Shown in pieces: positions 55,060 to 63,879 of a stretch of DNA of 64,000 nt. The translations under genes and the position numbers were made by a program. Position 1 is the first letter of the stretch. The number at the start of each line of letters is the position of its first letter. The notes beneath the pieces were generated by a model, which saw only the letters and a program-made list of their open reading frames with translations, searched no databases and was not told the origin of the DNA. The DNA lies in contig NZ_JABWTK010000004.1 of assembly GCF_020071995.1 (NCBI RefSeq), forward strand, positions 288,085 through 352,084, written 5' to 3'. Source of the DNA: Planococcus chinensis. GTDB taxonomy: Bacteria; Bacillota; Bacilli; Bacillales_A; Planococcaceae.

Positions 55060-56340
55060 ATGTATGAAGGATTGAAGATACGGCCGATCATCTGCCTCGA
55101 TATGCGGAGTTTCTACGCCAGCTGCACGGCAATTGACCTTGGCCTGGATCCATTGACTGCCTGCATTGCCGTTATCGGCAACCAGGAGCGGCGCGGCAGT
55201 GTAGTGTTGGCAGCCTCGCCGATGCTGAAAAAAGAATTCGGCGTGCGGACCGGCACCCGGCTCTTCGAAATTCCGGACGATCCGCGCATTTTGAAAATCG
55301 AGCCAAAAATGGGCTTTTTTCTGGATGTATCGATGGAAATTACCCGTTTGCTGAAAGAATATGTTCCTACTGAAGCGATCCATGTGTACAGCGTCGATGA
55401 AAGTTTTGTCGATTTAAGCGGCACCCGAAAATTATGGGGGACGCCGGAACAGTTGATTGCCCGCATCCAGGACGATATCATCCGCCAGTTCTGTTTGCCT
55501 TCCGCAATCGGCATGGGCCCGAATATGCTGATGGCGAAACTGGCACTCGATTTGGAAGCCAAAAACAAAGGGTTTGCGAAATGGGATTTTGCAGATGTGC
55601 CGGAAAAATTATGGCCGGTTGCACCGCTCAGCAAAATGTGGGGAATCGGTTCACGGCTCGAAGCCACATTGAACGGCATGGGCATTTTCTCTGTCGGCGA
55701 CTTGGCGCATACGGAATTGGCGCAGCTTGAAGCCAGTTTCGGGATACTGGGCAACCAGCTGTACCACCACGCTTGGGGCATCGATTTGTCCGAGCTGGGC
55801 CCGCCGATCATCGAAGGGCAAGTGAGTTACGGAAAGGGGCAGATTCTGTACCGCGATTATACAACTGCCCGGGATATTTTGACGGTGCTTCTTGAAATGG
55901 CTGAAGATGTAGCCAGACGGGCGCGCACGGCAGGGAAAGCGGGACGGACGGTAACACTTTCGGTCGGCTACAGCAAAAAAGCGTTCGGCGGCGGTTTCCA
56001 CCGGGCCCGCACCATCGACGAAGCGACCAATGAGACCCTGAAAATCTATGCAGTGTGCAAGGAATTGCTGGAGGAGTTTTATGACGGCCGCCCGGCGAGA
56101 AGGCTCGCCATTACATTGACAAAGCTCGAAGATGAAACCTCCATGCAATTGAGTTTGTTTGAACAGCGCAAATGGCAGACGCGCAAACTCGGGGAAGCGA
56201 TGGACCAACTGCGGTCAAAATACGGGCCGACCGCCGTCTTGCGGGCGGTTTCCTATACAGAAGCCGGCACGGCACGTGAACGCGCCCGCCTGATCGGCGG
56301 CCATAATGCAGACGGCAGCTTTGAAGAAACGGAAGAATGA
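55060..56340 (+). CDS. yqjW: Y-family DNA polymerase, UmuC/YqjW type
   Basis: 426 residues; SOS translesion polymerase (PolY2 type). ICLDMRSFYASCTA and YSVDESFVDLSG supply the catalytic acids; helix-hairpin-helix WGIGSRLEATLNGMGI; little finger; clamp-binding MQLSLFEQ. ATG after AAAGGAGGCG. LexA box in the promoter, as known for Bacillus yqjW. Distinct from the DinB at 44.4 kb, which lacks a clear box. Confidence 0.93.
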   Translation: MYEGLKIRPIICLDMRSFYASCTAIDLGLDPLTACIAVIGNQERRGSVVLAASPMLKKEFGVRTGTRLFEIPDDPRILKIEPKMGFFLDVSMEITRLLKEYVPTEAIHVYSVDESFVDLSGTRKLWGTPEQLIARIQDDIIRQFCLPSAIGMGPNMLMAKLALDLEAKNKGFAKWDFADVPEKLWPVAPLSKMWGIGSRLEATLNGMGIFSVGDLAHTELAQLEASFGILGNQLYHHAWGIDLSELGPPIIEGQVSYGKGQILYRDYTTARDILTVLLEMAEDVARRARTAGKAGRTVTLSVGYSKKAFGGGFHRARTIDEATNETLKIYAVCKELLEEFYDGRPARRLAITLTKLEDETSMQLSLFEQRKWQTRKLGEAMDQLRSKYGPTAVLRAVSYTEAGTARERARLIGGHNADGSFEETEE

Positions 56341-56457
56341 TGGCTGCCCAATTTATTTCAAAACTCGAATTATTTTCTATCTTTCCATAAATAAGCTTGG
56401 TAAAATAAAAAAAGAATCCACTCATACATATATTTTAAAGAGCAAGGGGAAAAGAAT

Positions 56458-58212
56458 ATGCGCGTTTTTTGGGAGTTGGGCTGGTTTTTCAAGGAAAGGA
56501 AAAAGCAATACATGACAGGAGTCATCCTGCTCTTGTTTGTGGCATTTCTCGGTGTGCTGCCGCCGCGCATTATCGGATTTGTCGTCGACGAAATTGGGCG
56601 GGGCACTTTGACGCCCGCTTTTTTGGTGAAATGGCTGGGTATACTCGGCGCTTCGGCGCTTTTGATGTATGCGCTCCGTTATGCCTGGCGTTTGATGATT
56701 TTCGGTTCATCGATCCTGCTGGCACGGAATTTGCGTGAACGCCTGTTCACTCATTTCACCCGGATGTCGCCGGCATTTTATCAGAAGCGGCGGGTCGGTG
56801 ATTTGATGGCGCATGCCACGAACGATTTGCAGGCGGTGCAGCAGACAGCCGGCATCGGCGTTTTGACACTGGTCGATTCGATTGCGACAGGCGGTTTTGT
56901 CATTGCGGCGATGGCCCTGACCGTCAGCTGGAAGTTGACATTGATCGTGCTGCTGCCGATGCCGCTGATGGCGTATATGACCAATTATTACGGCAAGCTG
57001 CTGCACGAACGGTTCCACGGAGCGCAGGAAGCTTTCTCCAGCCTTAATGACAAGACGCAGGAAAGCATTTCCGGCATGAAAGTGATCAAGACATTCGGGC
57101 AAGAAAAGCAGGACATTGACGACTTCAAGAGGTTGTCCGACCGTGTAGTCGATGAAAACATCCGGGTGGCCCGGGTCGATTCGCTGTTTGATCCGACCAT
57201 TTCGGCGATTATCGGTGTCTGTTATTTCCTGGCGCTCGGATTTGGTACATATTTTGTCATGAACGGCGAAATGACCATCGGCGATATGGTGGCCTTCACT
57301 ACCTATCTTGGTCTGTTGGTTTGGCCGATGCTTGCTTTCGGCTGGCTTTTCAATATCGTTGAACGCGGGCGGGCTTCCTATGACCGGATCCGCCGATTGC
57401 TTGCAGAACCGGTCGATATCGATGACCAGGAAAACGCCGTTGATGTGCGTCCGCAAGGCGATATTGTCTTTTCGCTTGAACAATTCCAATTCACCGGCGA
57501 CGACCGGGCGGCGCTCCGGGATATTTATTTCATCTTGCGGCGCGGAGAGACGCTTGGCATTGTCGGAAAGACCGGTTCCGGAAAATCGGCAATTTTACGC
57601 CTGCTCTTGCGTGAATTCGACCATTATGAAGGCGACATCACGTTTGGAGGCATTTCAGTCAACGACTACAAAAAACAGCAATTGAGAAAAGCCATCGGCT
57701 ATGTGCCGCAGGACCACTTCCTGTTTTCCACGACAATAGCCGGCAATATCGCTTTTGCCCGGCCGGAAGCGACGCTTGATGAAGTGCATGAGGCGGCAAA
57801 GCTTGCCCATATCCATCATGATATCCTGAATTTTACGGAAGGCTACAACACGGTCGTCGGGGAACGCGGCGTGTCGCTGTCTGGCGGCCAGAAACAACGG
57901 ATTTCCATTGCCCGGGCGTTGATGATGCAGCCGGAACTGCTGATTTTGGACGACTCGTTGTCAGCGGTCGATGCCAAAACGGAAGAAGCGATCCTTTCTT
58001 CTTTGAAAAAAACACGGACCGGCGCCACGACGATCATCACGTCCCACCGCTTGAGCGCGATCCAGCATGCGCACCAAATTATCGTCATGCATGAAGGCAC
58101 AATTGCCGAAATCGGCACCCACGACCAATTGATGAAGAAAAAAGGGCGCTATTACGAAATGTATGAGCTGCAGCAATTGGAAGCGCTCGTCGAACAGGGA
58201 GGCGAAGCGTAA
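56458..58212 (+). CDS. ABC exporter half-transporter with degenerate catalytic site (BmrC/YheI-like)
   Basis: 584 residues: six transmembrane segments (about 18-300) fused to an ABC ATPase (about 335-575). Walker A VGKTGSGKS, signature LSGGQ, Walker B LLILDDSLSAVD: the catalytic Glu after Walker B is Asp, while the signature is canonical. This is the BmrC pattern in heterodimeric multidrug exporters. The gene abuts the next half-transporter. ATG after AAGGGGAAAAG. Confidence 0.92.
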   Translation: MRVFWELGWFFKERKKQYMTGVILLLFVAFLGVLPPRIIGFVVDEIGRGTLTPAFLVKWLGILGASALLMYALRYAWRLMIFGSSILLARNLRERLFTHFTRMSPAFYQKRRVGDLMAHATNDLQAVQQTAGIGVLTLVDSIATGGFVIAAMALTVSWKLTLIVLLPMPLMAYMTNYYGKLLHERFHGAQEAFSSLNDKTQESISGMKVIKTFGQEKQDIDDFKRLSDRVVDENIRVARVDSLFDPTISAIIGVCYFLALGFGTYFVMNGEMTIGDMVAFTTYLGLLVWPMLAFGWLFNIVERGRASYDRIRRLLAEPVDIDDQENAVDVRPQGDIVFSLEQFQFTGDDRAALRDIYFILRRGETLGIVGKTGSGKSAILRLLLREFDHYEGDITFGGISVNDYKKQQLRKAIGYVPQDHFLFSTTIAGNIAFARPEATLDEVHEAAKLAHIHHDILNFTEGYNTVVGERGVSLSGGQKQRISIARALMMQPELLILDDSLSAVDAKTEEAILSSLKKTRTGATTIITSHRLSAIQHAHQIIVMHEGTIAEIGTHDQLMKKKGRYYEMYELQQLEALVEQGGEA

Positions 58213-59981
58213 TGGAAAAACCGAAAGAATTGACCGGCAAAGACCAATGGCTCGTCTTTAAACGCTTGTTGAAGTATTTGGCGCCGCATAAGAAAATGCT
58301 GGCAGTCGCCATGCTCCTGTTGGTGCTGTCCGTCATTGGCGATGTGCTGGGGCCGGTCCTGATCAAGACATTCATCGATGATTACTTGACGCCCGGTTCG
58401 TTTCCAACCGGCCCGGTCGTCGGGCTTGCGCTGGGCTATTTTTTCATCCAGGTTTCCAATGTGGTCATCAGCTATTTTCAACTGCTGAAATTCCAGGAAG
58501 CGGCACTGAAAATCATTCAGCAGCTGCGCATTGATGTTTTCACGAAAGTCCAAAATCTTGGCATGCGCTATTTCGACCGGACCCCTGCCGGCAGCATGGT
58601 GTCGCGTGTTACGAATGACACCGAAGCCATCAAAGAAATGTTTGTCAGTGTCCTGATCGGATTTGTGCAAAGCATCTTCTTGATCGTCGGCGTTTATATC
58701 GCGATGTTCTTCCTGAATGTTCGGCTCGCCCTTATTACGCTGCTGGTGCTGCCGGTACTTGTTTGGATCATGTATTTGTACCGCAAATACAGTTCGGAAT
58801 TCTACCAGGACCTGCGTGAACGGCTCGGCCAGCTGAATGCCAAATTGTCCGAATCGCTGCAAGGAATGGGCATGGTCCAGGCTTTCGGCCAGGAAGCGCG
58901 GCTGCAGGATGAATTCAATGAAATCAACGAGAAGCATTGGCAGGCAGGCAAACGCAATATCAAATTGGACGGCTTGCTTCTGCATCCGGCAATTGATCTG
59001 GTATATGCCCTCGCACTGATCCTTTTGCTCAGCTACTTCGGCGTAACGTCATTTACAAATACGGTGGAAGTAGGCGTCCTGTATGCCTTTGTCGCGTACA
59101 TCAACCGCTTTTTCGAACCGGTCAACCAGGTCATGGAGCGGCTGTCGATTTTCCAGCAGGCGATCGTATCGGCATACCGCGTTTTTGAATTGCTCGATGA
59201 AGACGATTTGGCGCCGGCGCAAGCCGGGACAGGCGGAGAAATTGCCGACGGAAAAATCGAATTCCGCAATGTCAGCTTTTCCTATGACGGCAAAGCCGAT
59301 GTATTGAAAAATATCAGTTTCACGGCAATGCCGGGGGAAACCGTGGCGCTTGTCGGCCATACGGGGAGCGGAAAAAGTTCCATCATCAATTTGCTGATGC
59401 GGTTTTATGAGTTTGAACGGGGCGATATCCTGATTGACGGGCAGTCGGTGAAAGCATACCCGGCAAAAGAGCTGCGCAGCAAAATGGGGCTTGTTCTGCA
59501 GGATCCGTTCCTGTTCTACGGTACGATTGACAGCAATATCCGCTTGCACAACCGCAGCATGACGGATCAGACGGTCCAGGCTGCAGCACAATTTGTACAG
59601 GCTGACCGTTTTATCAATGAATTGCCAAGGGGCTACCAGCAACAAGTGACGGAACGTGGATCTACGTTTTCAAGCGGACAACGGCAGCTTGTGGCATTTG
59701 CCCGGACGATGGCCACTGATCCCAAAATACTGGTGCTTGATGAAGCGACGGCCAATATTGACACCGAAACCGAAATGGCCATCCAAGTTGGGCTTGAGCG
59801 GATGAGGCAGGGGCGGACAACGATTGCCATTGCACACCGGCTCAGCACAATCCAGGACGCCGAACTGATTTTGGTGCTGCACCACGGTGAAATTGTCGAA
59901 CGGGGCACGCATCAGGAATTATTGGCAAAACGCGGACTGTACCACAAAATGTACTTGCTTCAAAATGGCATTGTGGAATAA
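58212..59981 (+). CDS. ABC exporter half-transporter with complete catalytic Glu (BmrD/YheH-like)
   Basis: 589 residues: transmembrane domain (about 20-320) and ABC domain (about 350-585). Walker A VGHTGSGKS, Walker B ILVLDEATANID with Glu, but signature FSSGQ instead of LSGGQ. Complements the preceding protein, so the heterodimer has one working ATP site (this Walker A/B with the partner's LSGGQ). Shorter than Bacillus BmrD (lacking its long insertion). One-base overlap with the upstream gene. Multidrug or lipid export is likely. Confidence 0.92.
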   Translation: MEKPKELTGKDQWLVFKRLLKYLAPHKKMLAVAMLLLVLSVIGDVLGPVLIKTFIDDYLTPGSFPTGPVVGLALGYFFIQVSNVVISYFQLLKFQEAALKIIQQLRIDVFTKVQNLGMRYFDRTPAGSMVSRVTNDTEAIKEMFVSVLIGFVQSIFLIVGVYIAMFFLNVRLALITLLVLPVLVWIMYLYRKYSSEFYQDLRERLGQLNAKLSESLQGMGMVQAFGQEARLQDEFNEINEKHWQAGKRNIKLDGLLLHPAIDLVYALALILLLSYFGVTSFTNTVEVGVLYAFVAYINRFFEPVNQVMERLSIFQQAIVSAYRVFELLDEDDLAPAQAGTGGEIADGKIEFRNVSFSYDGKADVLKNISFTAMPGETVALVGHTGSGKSSIINLLMRFYEFERGDILIDGQSVKAYPAKELRSKMGLVLQDPFLFYGTIDSNIRLHNRSMTDQTVQAAAQFVQADRFINELPRGYQQQVTERGSTFSSGQRQLVAFARTMATDPKILVLDEATANIDTETEMAIQVGLERMRQGRTTIAIAHRLSTIQDAELILVLHHGEIVERGTHQELLAKRGLYHKMYLLQNGIVE

Positions 59982-59985
59982 AACA

Positions 59986-60012
59986 AAGGAACGGTTGCGG
60001 CCGTTCTTTTTC
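59986..60012 (+). terminator. Terminator of the ABC exporter operon
   Basis: GAACGG/CCGTTC stem with a 6-nt loop and TTTTT. Confidence 0.8.
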
Positions 60013-60034
60013 AATTTCTGAAAATAGGCTTTAA

Positions 60035-60064
60035 CCTGTAATAAATGTAGAAAACTACAAAAGG
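60035..60064 (+). repeat. Dyad-containing intergenic motif, copy 2 of 3
   Basis: TGTAG-AAAA-CTACA (60046-60059) with the AATAAA left flank and AAAGG right flank. In the AT-rich 405-bp gap before ccdA, 80 bp before copy 3. No other structure is evident in this gap apart from these copies, the terminator and the ccdA ribosome site. Confidence 0.55.
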
Positions 60065-60115
60065 GAAAAACTAAAAAAGCAGTAAAATTCAGAATCAAAT
60101 TGAAAAGCACTTTTT

Positions 60116-60144
60116 CCTTAATACATGTAGAAAGCTACATAAGG
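60116..60144 (+). repeat. Dyad-containing intergenic motif, copy 3 of 3
   Basis: CCTTAATACA, TGTAG-AAAG-CTACA (60126-60139), TAAGG. Outer CCTTA/TAAGG arms are also complementary. Confidence 0.55.
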
Positions 60145-60386
60145 AAAATAATAAAAAATCAAAACAAGCAACAAGAAGAAAAACACAAATGCATAAAAAC
60201 GACCAAATGATGAAAAACAATAAGCTTAACTAACCAACGACAGTTAACTATTCAGCAAAGAACTAGGCTTGGTTGCCGAAATACCCCTTCGGTTTTCAAT
60301 GTCCACAAAGATGTCACAGGCAAAGAGGCGGTCATGTAAAGACAAATTTGGTAAGATAGGGAGAGCATAGTGAAAGGGTGACAATT

Positions 60387-61097
60387 GTGGCCAGTGATAT
60401 CAATTTGTTTCTCGCCTTTGGTGCGGGATTTTTGAGTTTTATTTCGCCCTGTACGCTGCCGTTATATCCGGCATTTTTGTCGTATATAACCGGGATGTCG
60501 ATAGATGAACTCAAAAATGACAAAAAGGTCATGCGCAAACGTGGCATGTACCATACATTATTTTTCCTATTAGGGTTTTCAACCATTTTTATTGCCCTCG
60601 GATTCAGCACTTCTTTCTTTTACGAATGGTTTGTTCGATACGATGAATTGATCCGCCAAGTCGGCGCTATTTTCATCGTCTTGTTCGGCCTGATGATTGT
60701 CGGTGTGTTTACACCAAAATTCTTAATGCAAGACCGGAAAGTGTCGTTTAAAAACCGGCCGTCCGGCTTTCTTGGAACATTCGTTATCGGTCTGGCTTTT
60801 GCGGCAGGATGGACGCCGTGTACCGGACCGATCACAGCAGCCATTTATGCGCTTGCTGCAACGAACCCAGGGTCTGGCATTTGGTATATGGTCGCGTATA
60901 TTCTTGGATTTGCGATTCCGTTCTTCGTCTTGTCATTCTTTGTGGCACAGACAGGATGGCTGCGCCGCAATAGCCAGAAGATCATGACCGTTGGCGGCTA
61001 TGTTATGATTGCTGTCGGTGTGCTTCTGTTTTTTGACGGAATGACGTATTTGATCCGTATCTTGAGCCCGGTTTTCGGGGATTTCCAAGGATTCTAA
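60387..61097 (+). CDS. ccdA: Cytochrome c biogenesis protein CcdA
   Basis: 236 residues, six transmembrane segments, DsbD-like. Active Cys pair in transmembrane helices: SPCTLPLYPAFLSY and WTPCTGP. Carries reducing power across the membrane for apocytochrome c maturation. The GTG at 60387 gives the family start (SDINLFLAFGAGFLSF) with AAAGGGTG 7 bases upstream; a GTG at 60378 overlaps that site. Confidence 0.94.
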   Translation: MASDINLFLAFGAGFLSFISPCTLPLYPAFLSYITGMSIDELKNDKKVMRKRGMYHTLFFLLGFSTIFIALGFSTSFFYEWFVRYDELIRQVGAIFIVLFGLMIVGVFTPKFLMQDRKVSFKNRPSGFLGTFVIGLAFAAGWTPCTGPITAAIYALAATNPGSGIWYMVAYILGFAIPFFVLSFFVAQTGWLRRNSQKIMTVGGYVMIAVGVLLFFDGMTYLIRILSPVFGDFQGF

Positions 61098-61116
61098 TGA
61101 TAGAGCAGGTGGAAGC

Positions 61117-61188
61117 ATGAATACTAGATTTATAATAGAAGAAACTGGCCTAAAAATACGGAGCTTCGGAGTTGACCGACATGTTTGA
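61117..61188 (+). CDS. Tiny ORF overlapping the ccdC start
   Basis: 23 codons (MNTRFIIEETGLKIRSFG...), with AGGTGG five bases before the ATG and a stop overlapping the ccdC ATG. Could couple translation of ccdC or be chance. In Bacillus a CheY-like gene (yneI) lies in this position; no trace of it is visible here. Confidence 0.3.
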   Translation: MNTRFIIEETGLKIRSFGVDRHV

Positions 61189-61690
61189 GTTTCTTGAAAT
61201 GGTTCCTCCTTGGATCATGCTGGTGGTAACCACTGTCGGGGCGCTGGGTATGGGGATTATGGCAATGATTGTCCGCAGCAAATCTGCTAAAAAACCGGCT
61301 TCGGCGAAAAAAATCATTTTGCCTCCTTTATTTATGTCTACGGGGGCTTTGATGTTCGTATTTCCTTTTTTTCGAGTCGCCCCTATCCAAATAGGAGAAG
61401 CGCTTCTCGTCGGCGTATTGTTTTCAACGGTGCTGATATGGTCATCCAAGTTTGAAGTCCGGGACGGCGATATTTATTTGAAGCAGTCAAAAGCCTTTGT
61501 TTTTATCCTGATCGGCTTATTGCTGATCCGTGTGATTGGCAAAGTCGTGTTAAGTTCCACAATTGATGTTGGGGAACTGGGCGGCATGTTCTGGATCCTG
61601 GCATTCGGCATGATCGTCCCATGGCGTTTGGCCATGTACATGCAGTACAGAAAATTGCAGGGAAAAATGGAAAGTGCAGTTCCTAATTGA
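61181..61690 (+). CDS. ccdC: CcdC-family membrane protein (YneJ)
   Basis: About 169 residues with four to five transmembrane segments; SAKKIILPPLFMSTGALMF and FEVRDGDIYLKQSKAFVFILIGLL followed by AFGMIVPWRLAMYMQYR match the CcdC family linked to cytochrome c synthesis. Start taken as ATG 61181 (CGGAG 9 bases before); TTG 61172 is possible. Lies directly after ccdA. Confidence 0.88.
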   Translation: MFEFLEMVPPWIMLVVTTVGALGMGIMAMIVRSKSAKKPASAKKIILPPLFMSTGALMFVFPFFRVAPIQIGEALLVGVLFSTVLIWSSKFEVRDGDIYLKQSKAFVFILIGLLLIRVIGKVVLSSTIDVGELGGMFWILAFGMIVPWRLAMYMQYRKLQGKMESAVPN

Positions 61691-61705
61691 GGAACTGCAC
61701 TTTTT
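61671..61705 (+). terminator. Terminator of ccdAC
   Basis: AAAGTGCAGTTCCT/AGGAACTGCACTTT perfect stem containing the stop codon, then T-run. Confidence 0.92.
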
Positions 61706-61732
61706 AACTAAACTGATTCCGGGGGCAGCCAT

Positions 61733-61957
61733 TTGAAAATTTTGCGCTTTGTTATAGGACTTATTGTGATCGCCATATCGGTATATGGCTTAACGACAAA
61801 AGATTACACGTATTCAGCGTTTTCTACTTTGTTTATGGGTTTCTTTTTTGCCTTATTCGGCATTGAGGAACTCCGGAACAATCGCAAAAAAGGGCTCGGT
61901 TATTTCTTTCTTGCCGTGGCTGCCTTCATCTTAATCATGGCGCTTTTCAGTTTTTGA
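61733..61957 (+). CDS. DUF3953-like small membrane protein
   Basis: 74 residues with three hydrophobic segments (about 4-20, 28-44, 54-72). The layout FVIGLIVIAISVYGL then FFALFGIEELRNNRKKGLGY resembles DUF3953 (YczI-like). TTG start with a GGGGG site. Function unknown. Confidence 0.7.
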   Translation: MKILRFVIGLIVIAISVYGLTTKDYTYSAFSTLFMGFFFALFGIEELRNNRKKGLGYFFLAVAAFILIMALFSF

Positions 61958-61970
61958 GTGCTTCGGACAT

Positions 61971-62007
61971 AAAAAAGCCGTTCCTATAAAGGAACAGCTT
62001 TTTTTAT
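61971..62007. terminator. Bidirectional terminator
   Basis: AAAAAAGC-GTTCCT/AGGAAC-GCTTTTTTT with one mismatch, between convergent genes. Confidence 0.88.
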
Positions 62008-62438
62008 TTCCCAAAATATTGTTCATAAGGAGCGATATCAATTTGCATTTCCGCCAGCTTTTTCCGGAGAAATTTGTGGTCGCGTTTTGGAGTCGCAATG
62101 ATATATCCCCGAATAATATGTTCAAGCTTCATTTTCTTCACTTTTTCTTCCAACAGAATTTGGCCGATTCTGCCTGCGATTTTCTGCTTAGCGACCGGAC
62201 GGAACAAATCCGGAACCGGCTGCACGAGTTCATTCAGCATCGCTTTTTCTTCTGTTCCCCACAAGTGGATGGTTTTATCCACGTAATACTCTTCCCAGTT
62301 CAAATCCGATAAGCCGTCTTTTTTTGGCATCGACTTTAAAAACTTCCGGAACATGAAATAGCCGCCGATTGCAAACAAGCCGACCAATACCACGACCCAG
62401 AACAGGATAAACCATAAAAACCAGCCTTCAAGTGCCAC
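62004..62438 (-). CDS. yneK: DUF2621 membrane protein (YneK)
   Basis: 144 residues: one N-terminal transmembrane helix (LEGWFLWFILFWVVVLVGLFAIGGYFMF) and a cytoplasmic domain with EEYYVDKTIHLW and IIRGYIIATPKRDHKFL segments, matching DUF2621. The GTG at 62438 follows GAGGTG; the longer frame from 62468 would include this site. In Bacillus it also lies near ccdC. Function unknown. Confidence 0.85.
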   Translation of the reverse strand: MALEGWFLWFILFWVVVLVGLFAIGGYFMFRKFLKSMPKKDGLSDLNWEEYYVDKTIHLWGTEEKAMLNELVQPVPDLFRPVAKQKIAGRIGQILLEEKVKKMKLEHIIRGYIIATPKRDHKFLRKKLAEMQIDIAPYEQYFGK

Positions 62439-62559
62439 TTCGTTCACCTCGTTTATTCTTACCTTCATCTATTATAGAAGGATTTTCGTAAAAATTCATC
62501 CAAAAGGTATCTCTTTTTTCGATTTGTGTCTATATAGCGAATGAAAGGAGGTGATCGAC

Positions 62560-62778
62560 ATGGCAGCAAGCGAATTTAAAAATGCAAGCATTCGGTGCAC
62601 GTATGACAACGGCTTGGACGACAAAGGCAAGACGAAGAAAAAAGTGAAAGCGTACCACAACGTAACGGAAACAGCTGCGGCTGACGCCATTCACGCGGTA
62701 GCAATCGTTTTGACAGGCTTTGGCACGAAAGAGCTGATGTTCCTGGAAAAACAGTCTGGGCTCAACATTTACGCATAA
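62560..62778 (+). CDS. DUF1659 small protein
   Basis: 72 residues, ATG after AAAGGAGGTG. TYDNGLDDKGKTKKKVKAYHNV and AIHAVAIVLTGF fit DUF1659. Soluble, no signal peptide. First of a three-gene cassette (DUF1659, DUF2922, YvrJ) found widely in Bacillales; role unknown. Confidence 0.85.
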   Translation: MAASEFKNASIRCTYDNGLDDKGKTKKKVKAYHNVTETAAADAIHAVAIVLTGFGTKELMFLEKQSGLNIYA

Positions 62779-62798
62779 TGACAAAGGGGGAATAAGGA

Positions 62799-63014
62799 AT
62801 GGCGAAAACATTGGAATTGATCTTTGCCACAGCAGCGGGCAAAGAAGTCACGCTGTCGGTAGAAGAGCCGCGCGAGAACGTCACGCCGCTTGAACTTCAG
62901 GCAGGCATGCAGACGATCATTGCACAAAATATTTTCGAAGTGGAAGGTTCACATTTTGCCACCGCCAAAGGTGCACGCATCGTGGAACGCAACGTCGTCG
63001 AATACGAAGTTTAA
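62799..63014 (+). CDS. DUF2922 small protein
   Basis: 71 residues. KTLELIFATAAGKEVTLSVEEPRENVTPLELQAGMQTII is typical of DUF2922. Beta-rich, soluble. 20 bp after the DUF1659 gene and followed by a terminator. Role unknown. Confidence 0.87.
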   Translation: MAKTLELIFATAAGKEVTLSVEEPRENVTPLELQAGMQTIIAQNIFEVEGSHFATAKGARIVERNVVEYEV

Positions 63015-63020
63015 CAAGTG

Positions 63021-63048
63021 GGCTCTCCTGATTCGGGGGAGCCTTTTT
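63021..63048 (+). terminator. Terminator after the DUF2922 gene
   Basis: GGCTCTCC/GGGGAGCC stem with TTTTT; the YvrJ gene begins 23 bp later with its own ribosome site. Confidence 0.82.
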
Positions 63049-63070
63049 GAATAGAAGCGAGGTGAAAAAA

Positions 63071-63199
63071 ATGGATGAGTGGATGCGGTTAATCCAAGAA
63101 GTGGGCTTCCCGATTTTTGTATCCTTTTACTTGATGCACCGGGTGGAAGCAAAGCTTGTGGCGATACACGATGCACTGGTGACATTAAAACTTTCCTGA
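63071..63199 (+). CDS. YvrJ-family short protein
   Basis: 42 residues, too short for a usual gene caller. MDEWMRLIQEVGFPIFVSFY, then LMHRVEAKLVAIHDAL: the YvrJ family pattern, with a hydrophobic segment at about 8-22 and an amphipathic tail. GAGGTG lies 8 bases before the ATG. Completes the DUF1659-DUF2922-YvrJ set. Confidence 0.8.
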   Translation: MDEWMRLIQEVGFPIFVSFYLMHRVEAKLVAIHDALVTLKLS

Positions 63200-63294
63200 C
63201 TTCACAGATTTGTGACAAAGAGCAGAGAGGTTCAGTTGAATTGGCCAAGAGCATTCGATATGATTAAGGTTATGGATGAATGGAGGAATGCATC

Positions 63295-63855
63295 ATGAGA
63301 CATTTGCGAATTGCCCTCCTGATGGGGCTGATCCTGATTCTTTCAGCCTGCGGCAATCAATCAATTGAGGATTTTTCCTATACCGATCATAGAGGGGAGC
63401 AAGTTTCCCTGGATAGCTTAAAAGGGAAGCCATGGCTTGCCACTTTTGTCTTCACCAATTGTGAAACGGTGTGCCCGCCGATGACCTTTAACATGGCCGG
63501 CATCCAGGAAAAACTGGTGGAAGAAGGCATCGAAGATTATAAAATTGTGGCGTTCAGTGTGGATCCGAAAGAAGATACACCCGAGAAAATGCAGGAGTAC
63601 TTAGGCAATTTTTCAGTGCCTGATGAATCGAAATGGCATTTGCTGACAGGGTACAGCCAAGAAGAAATTGCGGATTTTGCCATCGATAATTTCAAGGCTT
63701 TGGTTAAAGACGATCCAAACAGCAACCAAGTGGTCCACGGCACTTCGTTTTATTTGATGGATGCAGAAGGGGCCGTCGCCAATAACTACGATGGCTATAC
63801 AGATGTGCCGGTAGATGAAATTGCGGGCGACTTAAAAGAATTGATCCAACAATAA
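63295..63855 (+). CDS. sco: Sco/SenC-family lipoprotein for cytochrome oxidase copper assembly
   Basis: 186 residues. Lipobox LSAC (Cys19), then a thioredoxin-like Sco domain with the CX3C copper site (Cys56 and Cys60 in TNCETVCPP) and the third ligand His148 in VVHGTSF. Delivers copper to CuA of cytochrome oxidase or acts as thiol reductant on the outer membrane face. ATG at 63295 after TGGAGGAATG. Confidence 0.94.
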   Translation: MRHLRIALLMGLILILSACGNQSIEDFSYTDHRGEQVSLDSLKGKPWLATFVFTNCETVCPPMTFNMAGIQEKLVEEGIEDYKIVAFSVDPKEDTPEKMQEYLGNFSVPDESKWHLLTGYSQEEIADFAIDNFKALVKDDPNSNQVVHGTSFYLMDAEGAVANNYDGYTDVPVDEIAGDLKELIQQ

Positions 63856-63879
63856 AAACCGGTCATAGACCGGTTTTTT
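63855..63879 (+). terminator. Terminator of sco
   Basis: AAAACCGGTC/GACCGGTTTT stem, 3-nt loop, six T. Confidence 0.93.

Noticed and set aside
60046..60139. Resemblance of the dyad motif to a PlcR box
   Set aside because: PlcR boxes have four bases between ATGNA and TNCAT; here there are six.
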